64,000 bases of DNA. Source: Achatina immaculata (taxonomy: Eukaryota; Mollusca; Gastropoda; Stylommatophora; Achatinidae). Location of the stretch: NCBI GenBank assembly GCA_009760885.1, contig CM019713.1, positions 22,266,427 through 22,330,426 on the forward strand, written 5' to 3'. Shown in pieces: positions 21,815 through 33,271 of this stretch (within the stretch, counting starts at the first letter, position 1; each line of letters begins with the position of its first letter). The notes beneath the pieces were generated by a model. That model ran no database searches. It was given only the letters and a program-made list of their open reading frames with translations, and was not told the origin of the DNA. A program made the position numbers and the translations under genes.

Positions 21815-22045
21815 GGCATGACAAGGGTCTTCAGCTAGAGATGAATGTCTTGATGATTAAGTGTCTTCAGCTAGAGATAAGAGTGTCTTGATGATTAAGT
21901 GTCTTCAGCTAGAGATAAGAGTGTCTTGATGATTACGGGTCTTCAGGTAGAGATGAATGTCTTGATGATTAAGTGTCTTCAGCTAGAGATGAGAGTGTCT
22001 TTATGATTAAGGGTCTTCAATTAGAGACGAGAGTGTCTTGATGAC
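21815..22045. repeat. 38-bp minisatellite, about 6 copies
   Basis: Units contain GTCTTCAGCTAGAGATAAGA and GTGTCTTGATGATTAAG. Some units lack part of the AGAGTG segment. Confidence 0.88.
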
Positions 22046-22159
22046 TATGTTCACAAGATCAACATCGCAGCAGCAGCACTGCTTGAATGTCAAGATTAGT
22101 AATTGATCAAGAAAGTGGTCCTTACGGGTCGGATGTGTGTTTTATTTAAAAGAATATCT

Positions 22160-22312
22160 ATACAGAGTGAAAGAGAGGGAGAGAGGGAAAGCGAGATAAA
22201 GGGAAAAAAGAGAGGGAGGGGAGAGAAAAAGAGAGAGATAGAGGGGAGAGAAAGAGAGAGGTGGATATCCATGGGAAAAGAACATTATTATTATTATTAT
22301 TATTATTATTAT
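22160..22312. repeat. Purine-rich tract then (ATT)n
   Basis: A GAGAGGGAAAG-type purine run to about 22262 is followed by nine ATT units at about 22286-22312. Confidence 0.85.
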
Positions 22313-22499
22313 GTGTTCCCCTCACAAAATAAAACATATTAAGTTCTTAAACAAAAGACATAAAACACAAACCTGCACACTCATCAGAAGAACATGCAAG
22401 CGTCGTTCACCCAGGAAAAGACTGAAGCAGCAACTAACCAAAGACATAAAATACAAGTAACTGAGCAATTACTAATCCCAACAAATCATCACTGTAGCT

Positions 22500-23105
22500 G
22501 TAAACTAGAAGTTCTCTAGAGATTGTAAACTAGAAGTTCTCTAGAGATTGTAAACTAGAAGTCTGATGTAGATTTCTACAGCTGTGAATTAGAAGTTTGG
22601 TGCAGATTGTGAACTATACGTTTGGAACAGATTGTGAACAAGAAGTCTGATGTTGAAAAGTAAACAAAAAAGTGTGGTGTAAACTGAACAAGAAGTCTGA
22701 TGTTGAAAAGTAAACAAAAAAGTGTGGTGTAAACTGTGAACAAGAAGTCTGATGTTGAAAAGTAAACAAAAAAGTGTGGTGTAAACTGTGAACAAGAAGT
22801 CTGATGTTGAAAAGTAAACAAAAAAGTGTGGTGTAAACTGTGAACAAGAAGTTTCTTGCAATTTGTGAACTAGAAGTTGTCTGTAGATTTATGTAGTTGT
22901 AAACTAGAAGTCTGCTGTAGATTTCTACAGCTATGAACTAGAAGTTGTCTGTAGATTTATGTAGTTGTAAACTAGAAGTCTGCTGTAGATTTCTACAACT
23001 ATGAACTAGAAGTTGTCTGTAGATTTATGTAGTTGTAAACTAGAAGTCTGCTGTAGATTTCTACAGCTATGAACTAGAAGTTTGTGCAGATGGTGAACTA
23101 GAAAT
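22500..23105. repeat. Three linked minisatellites sharing an AACTAGAAGT core
   Basis: At 22500-22590 short units carry GTAAACTAGAAGTTCTCTAG. At 22620-22850 four 52-bp units carry GTGAACAAGAAGTCTGATG and GTAAACAAAAAAGTGTGGTG. At 22860-23105 three 68-bp units carry GAACTAGAAGTTGTCTGTAG and TGTAAACTAGAAGTCTGCTG. The shared AACTAGAAGT/AACAAGAAGT core suggests one progenitor expanded in three ways. Confidence 0.88.
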
Positions 23106-23984
23106 CTAATGTATACTGACGTGTGGAAAACTTGTTATCAGATAAGAATGACAGCAGCGGCACTGTGGAAGAAGGAAGACATGACAGCAAGATACACTGA
23201 GGCAGAAAATCTTGAGATCTTTTCTCCGCTCAGGAAAAGATCTCTGTTACTCGTGCATGCCTGGACACCGGGTGCGAACCTGGTAGCCTGTAGTTCTCCA
23301 TCTATTAAGTCACTACATTTCCTGTCTTCTTAATGACGCAGAATTCACAGTTCAGCTCCTTCGCCAGACTGTACTACCATGAAAAGATATCCACAAAAAG
23401 GCCAAGGAGAAATAACCATTACATGGAAAAAAAGAAAAGAACTCTGACCTTCAGTCGAGCTTGGTTCTAATGCGGGATTTGTAATTCTTACAGAAATCAT
23501 ATAACGTCTCAGCCATGGCAATCTGACAAAATTACAATCCTGGCTTTCTTATCCTACAAAATTACAATCCTTCACAATCTTATCCTAGTCACAAGCTCAG
23601 ATACAAGTCCCCGTGACCGGCGTCTGTTCTGAAATGAAAATAAGCTTTCTGGATGTATGTTTGTAGAATCTTTGCCGAGCATCTGCTGGGAGTGCATGTT
23701 GTCAATTAGTGGTTGCTCTGTCGAGTGGGTGTATCCTTTAAGGCCGCCACCTGGTCTATCTGTCTTGGGTAAACAAAGTGGTTATCAATCTCTGGAACAA
23801 AACTAGGCAATCTGACAAACAGTAGACTAAAAAACATGGCATCTTCCAGGCAGTTTGTTCTGAGCCGGGAGTAGCTTGTGATGATATACACAGACAAGTG
23901 CACACGTACTTGATCGCCGACCTGCCTGAGTCACTGAGGACTGATGCACTGAGGCTCTTATTTCACAAAAAATTAGCCACGAAT
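23106..23984. other. Spacer, no gene seen
   Basis: Mixed composition. A short duplicated ACAAAATTACAATCCT segment lies near 23527-23570. Confidence 0.4.
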
Positions 23985-24890
23985 TAGCCCCAAACTAGGG
24001 GTCCTGTTTTGTTGAGGTCTTAGGTTCCTCAAACTAGGGGTCCTGTTTTGTTGAGGTCTTAGGTTCCTCAAACTAGGGGTCCTGTTTTGTTGAGGTCTTA
24101 GGTTCCTCAAACTAGGGGTTCCTGTTTTGTTGAGGTCTTAGGTTCCTCAAACTAGGGGTCCTGTTTTGTTGAGGTTTTAGGTTCCTCAAACTAAGGGCCC
24201 TGTTTTGTTGAGGTCTTAGGTTCCTCAAACTAAGGGCCCTGTTTTGTTGAGGTCTTAGGTTCCTAAAACTAGGGGTCCTGTTTTGTTGAGGTCTTAGGTT
24301 CCTAAAACTAGGGGTCCTGTTTTGTTGAGGTCTTAGGTTCCTCAAAACTAGGGGCCCTGTTTTGTTGAGGTCTTAGGTTCCTCAAAACTAGGGGCCCTGT
24401 TTTGTTGAGGTCTTAGGTTCCTCAAAACTAGGGGCCCTGTTCTGTTGAGGTCTTAGGTTCCTCAAACTAAGGGCCCCGTTTTGTTGAGGTCTTAGGTTCC
24501 TCAAAACTAAGGGCCCCGTTTTGTTGAGGTCTTAGGTTCCTCAAAACTAGGGGCCCTGTTTTGTTGAGGTCTTAGGTTCCTCAAAACTAGGGGCCCTGTT
24601 TTGTTGAGGTCTTAGGTTCCTCAAAACTAGGGGCCCTGTTTTGTTGAGGTCTTAGGTTCCTCAAAACTAGGGGCCCTGTTTTGTTGAGGTCTTAGGTTCC
24701 TCAAAACTAGGGGCCCTGTTTTGTTGAGGTCTTAGGTTCCTCAAAACTAGGGGCCCTGTTTTGTTGAGGTCTTAGGTTCCTCAAAACTAGGGGCCCTGTT
24801 TTGTTGAGGTCTTAGGTTCCTCAAAACTAGGGGTCCTGTTTTGTTGAGGTCTTAGGTTCCTCAAAACTAGGGGCCCTGTTTTGTGGAAGT
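23985..24890. repeat. 39/40-bp minisatellite, about 23 copies
   Basis: Units read CTGTTTTGTTGAGGTCTTAG then GTTCCTCAAAACTAGGGG. The left units are 38-39 bp with CTCAAACTA. From about 24330 they become 40 bp with CTCAAAACTA and GGGGCCC and are nearly identical, so the right half is younger or better homogenised. Confidence 0.95.
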
Positions 24891-25204
24891 CCTGGCGTTT
24901 CTATTATTCTTCACATCTCACATCCACTTTCTTCTCCTAATACTCAGCTTCTGATACATCATGAAGTGTGACTTGTAAGATGAAGTTAAAAACGTAACTA
25001 GAAAACAGGATGATATTTGTAACATAACTAAGCTGCAGAAGACAAAAGAATAAAATAACTGGACATAAGGAGGAGAACACGTGACTGTTGCAGCAGCCCC
25101 CATCTCATCATCACCACCACCACCAGCACTACCACTAGGAAGAAACAAAATATATTAATATTTCCTACATATTTTCTCCGGTCGTACTTTCCTTCGCTCA
25201 GTTT
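24891..25204. other. Spacer with (CAC)n patch
   Basis: An ATCACCACCACCACCAGCAC patch lies near 25109-25132. No gene seen. Confidence 0.45.
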
Positions 25205-25803
25205 AATAATCTGGTGATGCCGGGTTCAGAGCCAGCAGAGGGATGATTTTCTGGTACTAATCAGGTGATGCCGGGTTCTGATCAGAGCCAGCAGAGGGAT
25301 GATTTTCTGGTACTAATCAGGTGATGCCGGGTTCTGATCAGAGCCAGCAGAGGGATGATTTTCTGGTACTAATCAGGTGATGCCGGGTTCTGGTCAGAGC
25401 CAGCAGAGGGATGATTTTCTGGTACTAATCAGGTGATGCCGGGTTCTGATCAGAGCCAGCAGAGGGATGATTTTCTGGTACTAATCAGGTGATGCCGGGT
25501 TCTGATCAGAGCCAGCAGAGGGATGATTTTCTGGTACTAATCAGGTGATGCCGGGTTCTGATCAGAGCCAGCAGAGGGATGATTTTCTGGTACTAATCAG
25601 GTGATGCCGGGTTCTGATCAGAGCCAGCAGAGGGATGATTTTCTGGTACTAATCAGGTGATGCCGGGTTCTGATCAGAGCCAGCAGAGGGATGATTTTCT
25701 GGTACTAATCAGGTGATGCCGGGTTCTGATCAGAGCCAGCAGAGGGATGATTTTCTGGTACTAATCAGGTGATGCCGGGTTCTGATCAGAGCCAGCAGAG
25801 GGA
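25205..25803. repeat. 56-bp minisatellite, about 11 near-identical copies
   Basis: Units contain AATCAGGTGATGCCGGGTTC, TGATCAGAGCCAGCAGAGGG and ATGATTTTCTGGTACT. All full copies agree except one with TGGTCAG at about 25390. The first unit lacks the TCTGATC segment. Each unit holds the palindrome CTGATCAG. Confidence 0.95.
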
Positions 25804-26230
25804 ATTAACACTTTCCAACCATCTCAACATAAACATCTGACTGTAATAAACAGATAAATGGAAGATCCAGCTCAACAAAAAAGCATCCTTGACGTCCGTC
25901 CGTCCATCCATTCATTTGTCTGTCTCTGTGTGTATGTGTATATATATCCTCAGTTTACACACTTCTTTTATTTCAGTTCACCTACAACATTCTATTATCT
26001 TTAACTTTTGCTAATTTTACTTTCCTCCATTCTCCTCCGTTATTTTAATCTTTCTTTTTCTCCATCTCTTTTCTCTCACTTTATCTTTTTTCACCTTCTT
26101 CCTTTTACTGATCTTTATAATTACTTTTCCCTCCTTGTACAAGAACACGTTTGCGATCAAGTGATGTTTCCAAGTTAGATATCCACCAGCATTTAGCTTT
26201 TCCTGGGTAATCATGACATATGTGTACATA
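25804..26230. other. Spacer, no gene seen
   Basis: AT- and pyrimidine-rich sequence up to the mariner end. No ORF of note. Confidence 0.4.
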
Positions 26231-26288
26231 CAGGGTTCCACAATTGAGTAATGAGACTAATTACATAAAAAATAAAGAATAATTGAAG

Positions 26289-26822
26289 ATATACATCTTA
26301 CATCCTTCCGGTGCCGTTAAACACCACATAGGGCTCGTTTGCCAAGTTTTCTTGTTCTCGGCGAGTCTTTCAACTTGATCAAGGGATGTTATGTCCACTA
26401 AACTGGCACAAATTTAATAATGTTATCTTTAGAGTTTCATGTGGTCGACCTCTTTTTCTTCGGCCTGTTGTGCCCCACTTGATAGCTTGTTTTGGTATTC
26501 TCTGATTGTTTCTTCTCATCACATGGCCTACATATATCCATCTTTTTCTCATCACCCATGAGACAGGTTGTTGTTTGCTTATCTGTCTTATCTCTGCGTT
26601 GTTCTTTAATTCGTTCCACTTTATACCGAGTATTTTCCTTAGGCATTTGTCTTCAAAAGAGTCTAATTTTCAGCTTTCCATGCATAAATGAGGGTGGATA
26701 TCACATTTGAATTGATTGATCTTAATTTGGCTTTTGGGTTTATAACTTTTGAATTCCATATGTTCTCAAGATTTTTTAAGGACAATGCTACTTTTGCAAT
26801 TCTAATTCTAACTTCCTTACTA
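26289..26822 (-). mobile_element. LINE C-terminal fragment nested in mariner copy B
   Basis: The minus strand shows a degenerate LKNLENIWNSKVIN block, then INSNVISTLIYAW, then the region matching copies at 14433 and 34288 through to CCTATGTGGTGTTTAACGG and GGAAGGATGTAAG, where the mariner 3' end resumes. A deletion of about 30 bp lies near 26672 relative to copy A. Unlike copy A it reaches the 3' end shared with copy C. Confidence 0.82.
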
Positions 26823-26920
26823 GAACAACTTCTGGAGTTCTTCTGTTGGTATGGCCTTTAAACTCGATATTACGGCCCTTTGGATGTCATCAGTATCGCT
26901 TCGTCCTTTCAATGGTAACT

Positions 26921-27819
26921 TTAATTTTGGGAATAGAAAATAATCGCAGGGAGACAAATCTGGGGAAAAGGGTGGATGGTTGAGAACACACACTTGTTTT
27001 TTGGGGGTTTTTTTGCCAAAAATTCCTGTACAACTACCGCCTGGTGAGCCGGTGCATTATCATGAAGAAAGAAAAAACTGCCAGGTGTTGAATACTCGGG
27101 TCGGACTCGGAGAATCCTTTTCAATAGGCGTCTAAAAATACTTAAATAAACTTTGGCAGTGACAGTCTGTCCCTCTGGAATAAATTCTTTGTGAATAACT
27201 CCTTTGCTGTCGTAGAAGCACACCAAAATTGTCTTCATTTTCGACTTTTCAAGACGAATTTTTTTGCCTTTTGGTGATGATGATGACTTCCACTGAGCAC
27301 TTTCTGTCTATTTGAGAGATCATAGCGGAAAATCCATGTTTCATCCTCTGGAACAATCAAATTTAAGAAATGTTTTTTTCTGCGACACATTTTGATGATG
27401 TCTTTTTCATACTCAATACGCTGATGTTTTTGGTCATCAGATAATGAATGTGGTAAAAACCGGCTTGCAACTTTTTTCCTGCCCAAATCTTCCACCACGA
27501 TTTTACGAATGGTCTCTTGGTTAACTCCAAATTCATCTACCATCATCCCCACAGTCAAACAACGATCTTCTTCTATCCTTTCTCTGACTTTAGCAATGAG
27601 CTCCTATTTACAAACAAAAATTTGGCGTCCATGTCTAGATGCATTTGTAATCGTTTCCACACCACTTTTGAATCGTGAATACCACCTGAATATCTGTGCA
27701 CGAGATAAACAATTATCCCCATAAACTTGTCGCATCAACTGTCTCAATGGCACTTTTTCGAGTTTTAAACAGAATTTAATGTTAGCTTTTTGCTCCGTGG
27801 TGATTACGTAACGATGCAC
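26921..27819 (-). pseudogene. Mariner family 2 transposase, copy B
   Basis: The minus strand starts with MHRYVITTEQKANIKFCLK at 27819, then LSRAQIFRWYSRFK. After a frame change come DRCLTVGMMVDEFGVN, IVPEDETWIFRYD (first catalytic D), KGVIHKEFIPEGQTV and LHDNAPAHQAVVV (second D). A frameshift in the C-run near 27005 hides the SPDLSPCDYF third-D region, which is readable in another frame. The LINE insertion removes the C-terminal end. This is the best-preserved of the three family-2 transposases, but it is inactive. Confidence 0.9.
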
Positions 27820-27997
27820 CTCTAACTAGATCAACAAAATGGCGACTTCTTTATCTTCTGCTTATCGGACGGCGATGAAAAGTTGCCAGATTATAGATGA
27901 AGGTTGCCTCTTTGGATTCCATACTTTGATTCATAGATGACATTTTTGTCTTTGCTATAATAAAATCAGTCTCATTACTTAATTGTCGGACCTTATA

Positions 27998-28329
27998 AAA
28001 TGACTCTCCCATGCTGTTACTGTACGAGCTATTCGTCGTATTTGTACAGCCTGCGAGGAATGGTATGTTCTACCAAAAACACCAGCACAGCACGAAGTGT
28101 CATACAACATAAGGCACATCGTAACCTTTACAAGACTGGGCAGATACCGGAGGTACTGGGCATACAGATCTCTCAGTGAAGTGTTCTCGGCAGACCTTGA
28201 AACACGAATGGGCAGTGGGATACACTGGCTTGCTTTACTTCTTACTGTGGATGTTAGAAGCAGTTTTCGGAAACATTTTGTAAGTAAGAAACTCAGATAG
28301 ATGCCTCCATCTCACACAGACAGAGAGAG
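27998..28329. other. Spacer before the 42-bp satellite; weak exon-like segment
   Basis: An open + stretch ends in CATTTTGTAAGTAAG near 28281, which resembles a splice donor. Such coincidences are common at this sequence length, so no exon is called. Confidence 0.3.
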
Positions 28330-31050
28330 TTCGGGCAGCTGACACTGACAGGGCAGAGTTCGGGCAGCTGACTCTGAGAACCATGCCTGACATATAACAG
28401 AGTTTGGGCAGCTGACACAGAATTATGCCTGATATATAACAGAGCTCGGGCAGGTGACATAGAATTATGCCTGATATATATATATATATATATAACAGAG
28501 CTTGGGCAGGTGACACAGAATTATGCCTGATATATAACAGAGCTTGGGCAGGTGACTTTGAGAACTATGCTTGACATATAACAGAGTTCGAGCAGCTGAC
28601 ACAGAACTATGTCTGACATATAACAAAGTTCGGGCAGCTGACATAGAACTATGCCTGATATATAACAAAGTTCGAGCAGCTGACACAGAACTATGCCTGA
28701 TATATAACAAAGTTCGGGCAGCTGACATAGAACTATGCCTGATATATAACAAAGTTCGGGCAGCTGACATAGAACTATGCCTGATATATAACAAAGTTCG
28801 AGCAGCTGACATAGAACTATGCCTGATATATAACAAAGTTCGGGCAGCTGACATAGAACTATGCCTGATATATAACAAAGTTCGGGAAGCTGACATAGAA
28901 CTATGCCTGATATATAACAAAGTTCGGGAAGCTGACATAGAACTATGCCTGATATATAACAGAGCTCGGGCAGCTGACACAGAACTATGCCTGATATATA
29001 ACAGAGCTCGGGCAGCTGACACAGAACTATGCCTGATATATAACAGAGCTCGGGCAGCTGACACAGAACTATGCCTGATATATAACAGAGCTCGGGCAGC
29101 TGACACAGAACTATGCCTGATATAACAGAGCTCGGGCAGCTGACACAGAACTATGCCTGATATATAACAGAGCTCGGGCAGCTGACACAGAACTATGCCT
29201 GATATATAACAGAGCTCGGGCAGCTGACACAGAACTATGCCTGATATATAACAGAGCTCGGGCAGCTGACACAGAACTATGCCTGATATATAACAGAGTT
29301 CGGGCAGCTGACACAGAACTATGCCTGATATATAACAGAGCTCGGGCAGCTGACACAGAACTATGCCTGATATATAACAGAGCTCGGGCAGCTGACACAG
29401 AACTATGCCTGATATATAACAGAGTTCGGGCAGCTGACACAGAACTATGCCTGATATATAACAGAGTTCGGGCAGCTGACACAGAACTATGCCTGATATA
29501 TAACAGAGCTCGGGCAGCTGACACAGAACTATGCCTGATATATAACAGAGCTCGGGCAGCTGACACAGAACTATGCCTGGCATATAACAGAGCTCGGGCA
29601 GCTGACACAGAACTATGCCTGATATATAACAGAGTTCGGGCAGCTGACACAGAACTATGCCTGATATATAACAGAGTTCGGGCAGCTGACACAGAACTAT
29701 GCCTGATATATAACAAAGTTCGGGCAGCTGACACAGAACTATGCCTGGCATATAACAGAGTTCGGGCAGCTGACATAGAACTATGTCTGACATATAACAA
29801 AGTTTGGGCAGCTGACATAGAACTATGTCTGACATATAACAAAGTTCGGGCAGCTGACACAGAACTATGTCTGACATATAACAAAGTTTGGGCAGCTGAC
29901 ACAGAACTATGTCTGACATATAACAAAGTTTGGGCAGCTGACACAGAACTATGTCTGACATATAACAGAGTTTGGGCAGCTGACATAGAACTATGTCTGA
30001 CATATAACAGAGTTCAGGCAGCTGACATAGAACTATGTCTGACATATAACAGAGTTCAGGCAGCTGACATAGAACTATGTCTGACATATAACAAAGTTTG
30101 GGCAGCTGACATAGAACTATGTCTGACATATAACAAAGTTTGGGCAGCTGACACAGAACTATGCCTGACATATAACAAAGTTTGGGCAGCTGACACAGAA
30201 CTATGCCCGACATATAACAAAGTTTGGGCAGCTGACACAGAACTATGCCTGACATATAACAAAGTTTGGGCAGCTGACACAGAACTATGCCTGACATATA
30301 ACAAAGTTCGGGCAGCTGACACAGAACTATGCCTGACATATAACAAAGTTCGGGCAGCTGACATAGAACTATGCCTGATATATAACAGAGTTCGGGCAGC
30401 TGACACAGAACTATGCCTGATATATAACAGAGTTCGGGCAGCTGACACAGAATTATGCCTGACATATAACAGAGTTCGGGCAGCTGACACAGAATTATGC
30501 CTGACATATAACAGAGTTCGGGCAGCTGACACAGAATTATGCCTGACATATAACAGAGTTCGGGCAGCTGACACAGAATTATGCCTGACATATAACAGAG
30601 TTCGGGCAGCTGACACAGAATTATGCCTGACATATAACAGAGTTCGGGCAGCTGACACAGAACTATGCCTGACATATAACAGAGTTCGGGCAGCTGACAC
30701 AGAACTATGCCTGATATATAACAGAGTTCGGGCAGCTGACACAGAACTATGCCTGACATATAACAGAGTTCTGGCAGCTGACACAGAACTATGCCTGATA
30801 TATAACAAAGTTCGGGCAGCTGACATAGAACTATGCCTGATATATAACAAAGTTCGGGCAGCTGACATAGAACTATGCCTGGTATATAACAAAGTTCGGG
30901 CAGCTGACATAGAACTATGCTTGATATATAATAAAGTTCGGGCAGCTGACACAGAACTATGCCTGACATATAACAGAGTTCTGGCAGCTGACACAGAACT
31001 ATGCTTGACATATAACAGAGTTCTGGCAGCTGACACTGAGAACTATGTCC
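28330..31050. repeat. 42-bp satellite, about 64 copies
   Basis: Units read GCAGCTGACACAGAACTATG then CCTGATATATAACAGAGCTC and GG. Variants cluster in blocks: ACAGAGCTC with TGATATATA (about 28950-29600), ACAAAGTTTG with TGACATATA (about 29780-30300), and AATTATG units (about 30440-30640). One unit near 28470 carries a (TA)n expansion. As 42 is a multiple of three and the unit lacks stops in several frames, ORFs of up to 892 codons arise on both strands without coding meaning. Confidence 0.97.
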
Positions 31051-32073
31051 ACTTGTACAAAGAGTCATCTTCACCTGAGATTTCTGAACAGAATTGGAAG
31101 TACCTGTTACAGGTAAGGAAAGAAACAGAAACCGGACAAACACTACACGGTCAACTACTGTCCGTATGTCTGAGATTATTTTCCGTCTTATATGCTCACT
31201 TGTTCTAGCAGATTACATCAGACTGGATCTGACAAGTCACTTTTCTATATCCTCATCTGAAATAATGTGGAGAAAATTTCTGCCCCAAAAATCCTCATTT
31301 TTATGTTTTTACTTTCATACAACCTTTTTATTTTTATACAATTTATTTTTTACTTTCATGCAACCTTTTTATTTTTATACAATTTATTTTTTACTTTCAT
31401 GCAACCTTTTTATTTTTATACAATTTATTTTTTACTTTCATGCAACCTTTTTATTTTTATACAATTTATTTTTTACTTTCATGCAACCTTTTTATTTTTA
31501 TACTATTTATTTTTTACTTTCATACAAGCTTTTTATTTTTATACAATTTATTTTTTACTTTCATACACCCTTTTTATTTTTATACAATTTATTTTTTACT
31601 TTCATACAACCTTTTTATTTTCATACAATTTCTTTTTTACTTTCATACAACCTTTTTATTTTTATACAATTTATTTTTTACTTTCATACAACCTTTTTAT
31701 TTTCATACAATTTATTTTTTACTTTCATACAACCTTTTTATTTTTATACAATTTATTTTTTACTTTCATACAACCTTTTTATTTTTATACAATTTATTTT
31801 TTACTTTCATACAACCTTTTTATTTTCATACAATTTCTTTTTTACTTTCATACAACCTTTTTCTCTTTTTTCTTGCAGCTGTCCATGAGTAAGCATTTAT
31901 GTTCAGATAGTCTAGTAAAGAAAAGAAAAGAAAGAAAGAAAAGGAAAGAAAGAAAGAAAAGAAAGAAAGAAGAGAAAAGAAAGAAAAGAAAAGAAACAAG
32001 AAAGAAATCTAACGTTACGAAATGTCTTCAGCTTGAAGAGCAGATGTTTATCACTCCGGACAAAACAACGTAA
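31041..32073 (+). CDS. Candidate last two exons of an unknown gene
   Basis: Exon-like segment 1 (31041-31112; alternative start 31030) reads NYVHLYKESSSPEISEQ then NWKYLLQ and stops at CAG/GTAAGG. Segment 2 starts after a pyrimidine-rich TTTTTTCTTGCAG at 31878, continues in the same codon phase with LSMSKHLCSDSLVKK, a Lys/Arg/Glu-rich run from the AG-rich tract, and KCLQLEEQMFITPDK, then two stops. An AATAAA hexamer overlaps the stops at 32072. The 766-bp intron between them would be mostly the T-rich 41-bp array. No family is recognised. Each element can occur by chance, so this is only a candidate. Confidence 0.27.
31310..31870. repeat. 41-bp T-rich minisatellite, about 13 copies
   Basis: Units read ACTTTCATACAACCTTTTTA then TTTTTATACAATTTATTTTT. 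Changes are ATGCAACC in early copies and TTTTCATACAATTTC in some later ones. The + strand is so pyrimidine-rich that three ORFs run through it, all repeat by-products. Confidence 0.93.
31918..32010. repeat. Purine-only AAAGAAAG tract
   Basis: About 90 bases of GAAAG/AAAAG repeats. In the candidate exon model above it would encode a KKRKERKKR-like run. Confidence 0.85.
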
Positions 32074-33240
32074 TAAAAGTCTTATGGTAAACAACGAATG
32101 TATCAATGGTTCTTTCTGCGTTTTTTAAATGCACCAAACACTCCTAGGACCCATTTGCCAAATCCCAGACACCGAAAGTCTATCTATCCATCCTTCATTT
32201 ACAGCATGACCAGGCAGCTGTCACAGAAAACCTATCCTACAATCAAGTACCAAGCCACAGTTGTAGAGAATCTACAAACTGGAGTTTAGTCGCGCTCTAG
32301 TGCTTCGCTATGCCCAAACCCCAGGAATCTTAAGAGGACATAACTCTGTACTAACTCCTTCCCTTCTCTCATGGACTTGCTGCTGGTGTAGAACAAAAGT
32401 TCATGTACTGAGTGTCTTGTTCTTGTGTTTTCTTGTTGTCTTTTGACTGTAAAGAATCCTTCTTGCCATGCAGGAAAGTCTTGTTTCTTTGTAAGCTCCA
32501 CCAGGATTACATTCAAATTGTATTCTAATGTGATACTGGGTGACTCTAGGGAAGATGTGTGCGGAGCGAGAATCTTAGACCAGAGTCGTGGCAGATTCAG
32601 TTAGCCAACCTTTATGTCAGAGCACACATTTTTTTTTAATCAGAGAGAGAGAGAGAGTGAGAGTGAAAGAGATGTCCAGCAGCAGATCATTACCATTATG
32701 GCACACCCGTTCTCTGTCCCTGTCCCACAATCCCCCCAATCTACACAGAAACTGACGGCTGTCACACGTATCTCAGCAATCTCGTATACAACATTCTAAA
32801 ACTAAGTGGTCACCTAAATGGACTTGGAATCTGATCAAAACCACAGACAGTCGTCGGGAACTGTTGGTGCTGGTTGCTGGAGAGAAGGAGGGAGGGAGGG
32901 GTGAGCAGATCTGGCAGGAGGGCAACAAGCGAATACTGAGCAGGTGAAGTTCTATAATCTAGAACTTTGGAATGTGTAAGGAAGCTAACGCTGCTGTTAG
33001 GCGAAACTTTGAGTTCACAAACGTCAAGCTCGTGCTCACTTGTGTTTGAAATCTTCATGAAAGACTGGCACAAGGAGAGAAAGCTGAAAGATATTTCCTA
33101 GAAGAGAGAACTGACGAACTAAACGTCTGTTGTAGCAAAGACATTAACGTGGCGCACTTGAGGGCAATCCCACAGAGTAAGTTTCACAATTCTGTACTTA
33201 TACAAACATACACTGCCAGTGTGTGCCCCAGAAAAAGAAC

Positions 33241-33271
<31 letters not shown>

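Larger units (their letters stand above)
26231..27995 (-). mobile_element. Mariner family 2, copy B, both ends present, LINE inserted
   Basis: The + strand left end CAGGGTTCCACAATTGAGTA and the right end (minus reading TAAGGTCCGACAATTAAG) sit next to TA at 26229-26230 and 27996-27997. They match the ends of copy C. The 1765-bp length equals a normal ~1.3-kb mariner plus a ~535-bp LINE piece (26289-26822), allowing for a short deletion at the junction. Confidence 0.92.

Noticed and set aside
23240..23320. tRNA-derived SINE head (GGTTCGCACCC on the minus strand)
   Set aside because: A B-box-like motif and a loose A-box-like motif are present, but they are only about 32 bp apart and no cloverleaf or SINE body can be drawn.
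28465..31143. 892-codon minus-strand ORF with CQLPELCYISGIVL repeats
   Set aside because: The unit is 42 bp and lacks stops in several frames on both strands. A 2-base deletion near 29123 simply switches the ORF to another open frame (SVSAARALLYIRHS), so there is no sign of frame constraint.
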